This document shows positions 60,972 to 64,000 of a stretch of DNA of 64,000 bases, piece after piece. The stretch is taken from contig JACAXG010000203.1 in the NCBI GenBank assembly GCA_018881555.1, positions 372,001 to 436,000 of the forward strand, given 5' to 3'. The DNA is from Amblyornis subalaris. Its lineage: Eukaryota; Chordata; Aves; Passeriformes; Ptilonorhynchidae. Both the position numbers and the translations under genes were made by a program. The notes beneath the pieces were generated by a model. That model did no database searches. It was given only the letters and a program-made list of their open reading frames with translations, and had not been told where the DNA came from. How positions within the stretch are numbered: position 1 is the first letter of the stretch; each line of letters begins with the position of its first letter.

Positions 60972-62160
60972 GGTTCCACTTCATCACACCTTGGCAGANG
61001 CTCCTGATTGGTGAACTGCAGGGAGATGATCAGGGCCCCACTTTGACTTTGCTGCTCGTGATTGAAGAGAAACCCAAACAGTGCCATGCAAATACCACCT
61101 TTTGCTGATTGCACGGCACAGCTTTGCAGCTTTCGTTCCAGGACCTCTCCGCACAGAGCTTCTTCCACCTTCTTAACCCCTCAGAGGCTCCTCGTAAATT
61201 CCTCTGCTTTGTTTTGAGCCTTCTGGAGTTGCTGCCTGTTTGGGGTCTCTCTCCCGACGTTATTAACGGGTCCCTGCTACTGCTGGGATTANATACAAAT
61301 GGATTTATCAGGTTTCCCCAAAGATGAAAGCACCAAACTTCTAACAGCATTGTAACTCGCAGGGATGTCTCAGTGTTCAGCTGCTCCTGAAATTAGTGAT
61401 GCTGTGTCGGTAGGATTGGACCTCTGAGGAATTTTCTGGTTATCTATAAACCTGAGAAACATCTTCCTGCACAAAGTAAACAGAAATCCTTTTCTTTGAT
61501 GCAGCTTCCTTTGCTGATCCAGAGTAGAGAACATTTTACTGGATGCAAAACAGAGGACTTCAGCTGTAGTAAAGTATGTCTTTTTTTTGTTCCTAAAAAT
61601 GCCCAGAAGGGAAAATATTGATAGGAAACCTCTGTTTCCTCCTTTTTTTTCAGACCAATCAAAACTCCTGTCCTTAGTTATGGAAGTGAAGCCAGCACAG
61701 AAAGCTTCAGGGTATATCATGGTGTATGGATAATTGGTCAGAAGTGCTCAGATTTTTCACTACTCCATATTTTCTCGGTGAATGTGCCTTTTGCAAATTC
61801 TTCAGAGAAGAGTCACTACAGAGTAATTTAATAGGCGAAATAGTCACCTGTTTTTGTTGCTCCTCTGTTGCAGTTTCTAGGGCTGGAACACAAAAATATA
61901 ACNCTTTCCNTAAGAGATGATTTGTGACACTGTCTCCATCTGGATCTAGAGAATTTGGGAAAAAAAATAGGGATGTTGTGGCTCATGAAAAAATTACTTC
62001 TGGTGTGGGTTTTCCTGCTGTTTTGTCTGTCTTGAATTTCTCCACAAGATTTCTTTCTCTCATAAATATAACTAATTAATCTCTCCGNTGGTAAGATTTT
62101 CCACGTTTCATTCAGATGAGGAAATTGTGCTCAGTCTCTGAATTTTCTGCCACGGAGAGA

Positions 62161-62297
62161 ACCACAGAACCACACAATGCCTTGGGTAGGCAGGGACCTT
62201 TAAGATAACCTTGTTCCACCCCCTGCCGTGGGCAGGGACACCTTCCACTATCCCAGGCTGCTCCAAGCCCCGTCCAGCCTGGCCTTGGACACTTCCA
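62161..62297 (-). mobile_element. CR1 LINE 3' fragment
   Basis: ACCACAGAACCACACAATGC, CAGGGACCTTTAAGATAACC, CCCTGCCGTGGGCAGGGACA, CCTTCCACTATCCCAGGCTG and CCTGGCCTTGGACACTTCCA are consecutive CR1 3' blocks in reverse complement. It is 5'-truncated after about 137 bp. Confidence 0.93.
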
Positions 62298-62562
62298 CTT
62301 GGATCAGTCGGATCAGTTTTAACTGCAAAACCCCATCTGATTGCCTTATTGAGATAATTTAGCTTCTTTCATCAATGTCTATGAAGCACATGACACCATG
62401 ATTCTAGAGAAACAAGAAATTGTAGTAGATAATGTTCCATAAAAATGGCTGGTGATTTTATGCCATGTATAATAGGAGTGAGGACTGTGCACTGTCTCTC
62501 CATCATCCCTTTCTTTCTCTCCCCCTGCTTTTTGGGTTGGTGGTTGGGATTTTTTGTTGCAG
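62298..62562. other. Single-copy DNA
   Basis: Ends in a pyrimidine- and GT-rich stretch with TTTTTTGTTGCAG at 62550-62562, which could serve as a splice acceptor for the exon candidate that follows. Confidence 0.4.
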
Positions 62563-62937
62563 ACTAAAGCCCCTTTCTGCTATAATGTAGATACAGGCAC
62601 TTTTGGTGATGAAGTTTTAAATAAGAACATTTACTCTGGCAAAAAAAGCAATGTAAAGGAAACAAAGGCAGTGCCCCATGTGTGCTGTATAATGAGTTGC
62701 TGTCCTCATTTTTCACTTGAAGCCAATCGTTGTGGTACTGAAGTGAACAGTGCCTCATCTATACATATATATCATTTTTCCAAAGGATGCTCTGGAGAGG
62801 ATGAAGATCAATATAAATTCATTTTTTCTGGTAATGGAAAATATTTGAACTGTTCAGCTATCAGGGACAAAGATGACTTCTGGGGGTATCATGCTTGTGT
62901 TTCGAGCCACTGCCCTGACAATTCCAGGCGCGTGTGA
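62563..62937 (+). CDS. Terminal exon candidate, cysteine-rich, unknown protein
   Basis: After the acceptor-like TTTTTTGTTGCAG the plus strand is open for 124 codons to a TGA at 62935-62937. No suitable ATG opens the frame, so if coding this would be a last exon. An AATAAA at 63190-63195 lies about 250 bases downstream. The peptide has ten cysteines, including HVCCIMSCCPHF and VSSHCPDN, and an acidic GCSGEDEDQYKF stretch. No signal peptide, domain or family is recognised. AATAAA and frames of this length both occur by chance in AT-rich DNA, so confidence is low. Confidence 0.18.
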   Translation, partial: TKAPFCYNVDTGTFGDEVLNKNIYSGKKSNVKETKAVPHVCCIMSCCPHFSLEANRCGTEVNSASSIHIYHFSKGCSGEDEDQYKFIFSGNGKYLNCSAIRDKDDFWGYHACVSSHCPDNSRRV

Positions 62938-63812
62938 ACCTACAGCTTTTTGTGTGCCTTGACAAGTATTCTGAAGAGACCAGAGCTACTTTGTTGGGAA
63001 GGTAGAATGATACATGATTAGCAGAAAAACAGTTTTCCCTAAATAGACCGTGTCCTCAAAACTCAAGTGCGTTCTGCTTATTGTAGAGACAACAATATTT
63101 GGAAAAATCACAGCAGTTTAAAAACCCCTGTACGGAGTGGNGAATGCTTTCTCACACACACTGTACAACAAATACTGTGATGGTGCCAGAATAAAACTAT
63201 ATTTGAATGTATGAAGAGGACACAGAGGTGCTAAGGTATTGGTTTGGAAGAATGATGTATCAGCCCTAAAAGAATTGGTTTTAATTACAAGAGGAGCTCT
63301 GCTAGTTGCCTGCAATATTATCCCCTTAATCATAAGCATTCAGAAATGGACATATTTACACCAAGATATTTCTATTGGGAAGACACTTTCAAGCTACTTA
63401 GAAACCTCAAAGCAGGACACGAAAGAATAATGCAACATTTAAGTGGAAATGCTGACAAAATCTGAAGTGCATTGCAGTGGGGATAGAACAAGTAAGTGCT
63501 GTGTTATCATTATGAGGTTTGGACAAGGAGGAAAGGGAGAAGAGAACAGAGACTGGAATTTGAATTCCTCTGTTAAACTTAGAGCCTTTTAGAGGAAGAA
63601 AACAGTGCATGGCTGTTACAGGCAGTGTAAGTGTACTTTTTTTATATCTTTGGCATATGTGATTTCTGTGCCAAATAGCTTGANAGAGATGCTAATTTTA
63701 TCAAAAATGTTGCATTTTGAAGTTGCATCTCATTTCAACCTGAACTCTATTTAGAACCTGTATCTGGTGCGGAAGGGGGGAAATAGTTTACTCTTTGTAA
63801 GTCATGTGAGAA
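62938..63812. other. Single-copy AT-rich DNA
   Basis: Nothing is recognised apart from an AATAAA at 63190-63195 that could serve the exon candidate to the left. Short open frames without domains. Confidence 0.5.
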
Positions 63813-64000
63813 TGGGCTGAGGGAGCTGGGAAAGGGGCTCAGCCTGGAGAAAAGGAGGCTCAGGGGGCACCTTCTGGCTCTGCACAGCTCCTGACAGGAG
63901 GGGACAGCCAGGGGNGGTCGGGCTCTGCTCCCAGGGAACAGGGACAGGAGGAGAGGGAACGGCCTCAGGCTGTGCCAGGGGAGGCTCAGGGTGGACATCA
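63813..64000 (+). mobile_element. CR1 LINE, runs off the window end
   Basis: GCTGAGGGAGCTGGGAAAGG, GGCTCAGCCTGGAGAAAAGG, CTGCACAGCTCCTGACAGGA, GGGAACAGGGACAGGAGGAG and AGGCTCAGGGTGGACATCA match the copy at 16969-17369 block by block in plus orientation. The 3' half lies beyond the window. Confidence 0.95.

Larger units (their letters stand above)
60104..62160. other. Single-copy DNA with poly(T) and mild CpG retention
   Basis: No gene is recognised. An 18-base T run lies at 60321-60338, (ATAA)n at about 60556-60573, and a 15-bp period duplication of TTGTCACATCGTGT at 60943-60971. About 14 CpG fall at 60860-61400, more than in most neighbouring DNA. Minus-strand frames of 106 and 116 codons (61030-61350, 61370-61720) have no domains. 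Confidence 0.5.

Noticed and set aside
1..64000. CRISPR arrays, tRNA or rRNA genes, operons, insertion sequences
   Set aside because: None is visible; the sequence is vertebrate nuclear DNA with CR1 repeats and no regularly spaced direct repeats apart from the minisatellite.
1..64000. Endogenous retrovirus genes or paired LTRs
   Set aside because: No retroviral coding motif, primer-binding site or pair of long direct repeats was seen.

Overview
The window looks like ordinary nuclear DNA of a bird, probably a passerine or close relative. The base composition is AT-rich and CpG-poor, and there is no dense coding or operon structure. The only abundant interspersed repeats are CR1 LINE fragments. 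About twenty are visible on both strands, nearly all 5'-truncated, with the typical avian 3' ends: on one strand a 'TCATAGAATC...GGGTTGGAAGGGACC' start, on the other its reverse complement. No Alu, L1 or tRNA-SINE families are seen. More than a hundred single n calls are scattered through the window, and one 555-base run of N lies at 57363-57917. This is scaffolded assembly with ambiguous sites.

Layout. 1-8.3 kb: single-copy DNA with small CR1 tails and a probable non-CR1 LINE reverse-transcriptase relic at 2307-2519. 8.3-17 kb: AT-rich DNA with a TAATTA-dense block near 10.73-10.98 kb. 17-27 kb: a CR1 at 16.97-17.37 kb, a long single-copy stretch, a CR1 tail with a TA/CA microsatellite at 24.4-24.5 kb, a minus-strand open frame at 24.7-25.2 kb that reads like a possible exon, and a young CR1 at 26.7-27.1 kb. 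27-43 kb: mostly single-copy DNA with CR1 copies at 31.0, 34.3, 36.5, 37.2-37.8 (the longest, keeping the decayed end of CR1 ORF2) and 40.3 kb. 43.3-44 kb: an unusual CR1 fragment lacking its 3' end, followed by about 400 bp without CpG depletion. 44-52.6 kb: AT-rich DNA with CR1 pieces at 48.4 and 51.1 kb. 52.7-53.6 kb: a second minus-strand exon candidate beside a CpG-dense spot, then a young CR1. 56.8-58 kb: a CR1, then the gap, which is bordered on its right by two units of a 36-bp minisatellite. 58-64 kb: single-copy DNA with CR1 copies at 59.8, 62.2 and 63.8 kb and a possible terminal exon near 62.56-62.94 kb.

No protein-coding gene could be identified with confidence. The window is best read as intergenic or long-intron sequence. 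The three exon candidates are reported at low confidence. No RNA genes, CRISPR arrays, intact retroviral elements or new molecular system were recognised. The features most worth testing are the gap-associated minisatellite, the non-CR1 RT relic, the CpG-retaining patch at 43.6-44.0 kb, and the exon candidates.
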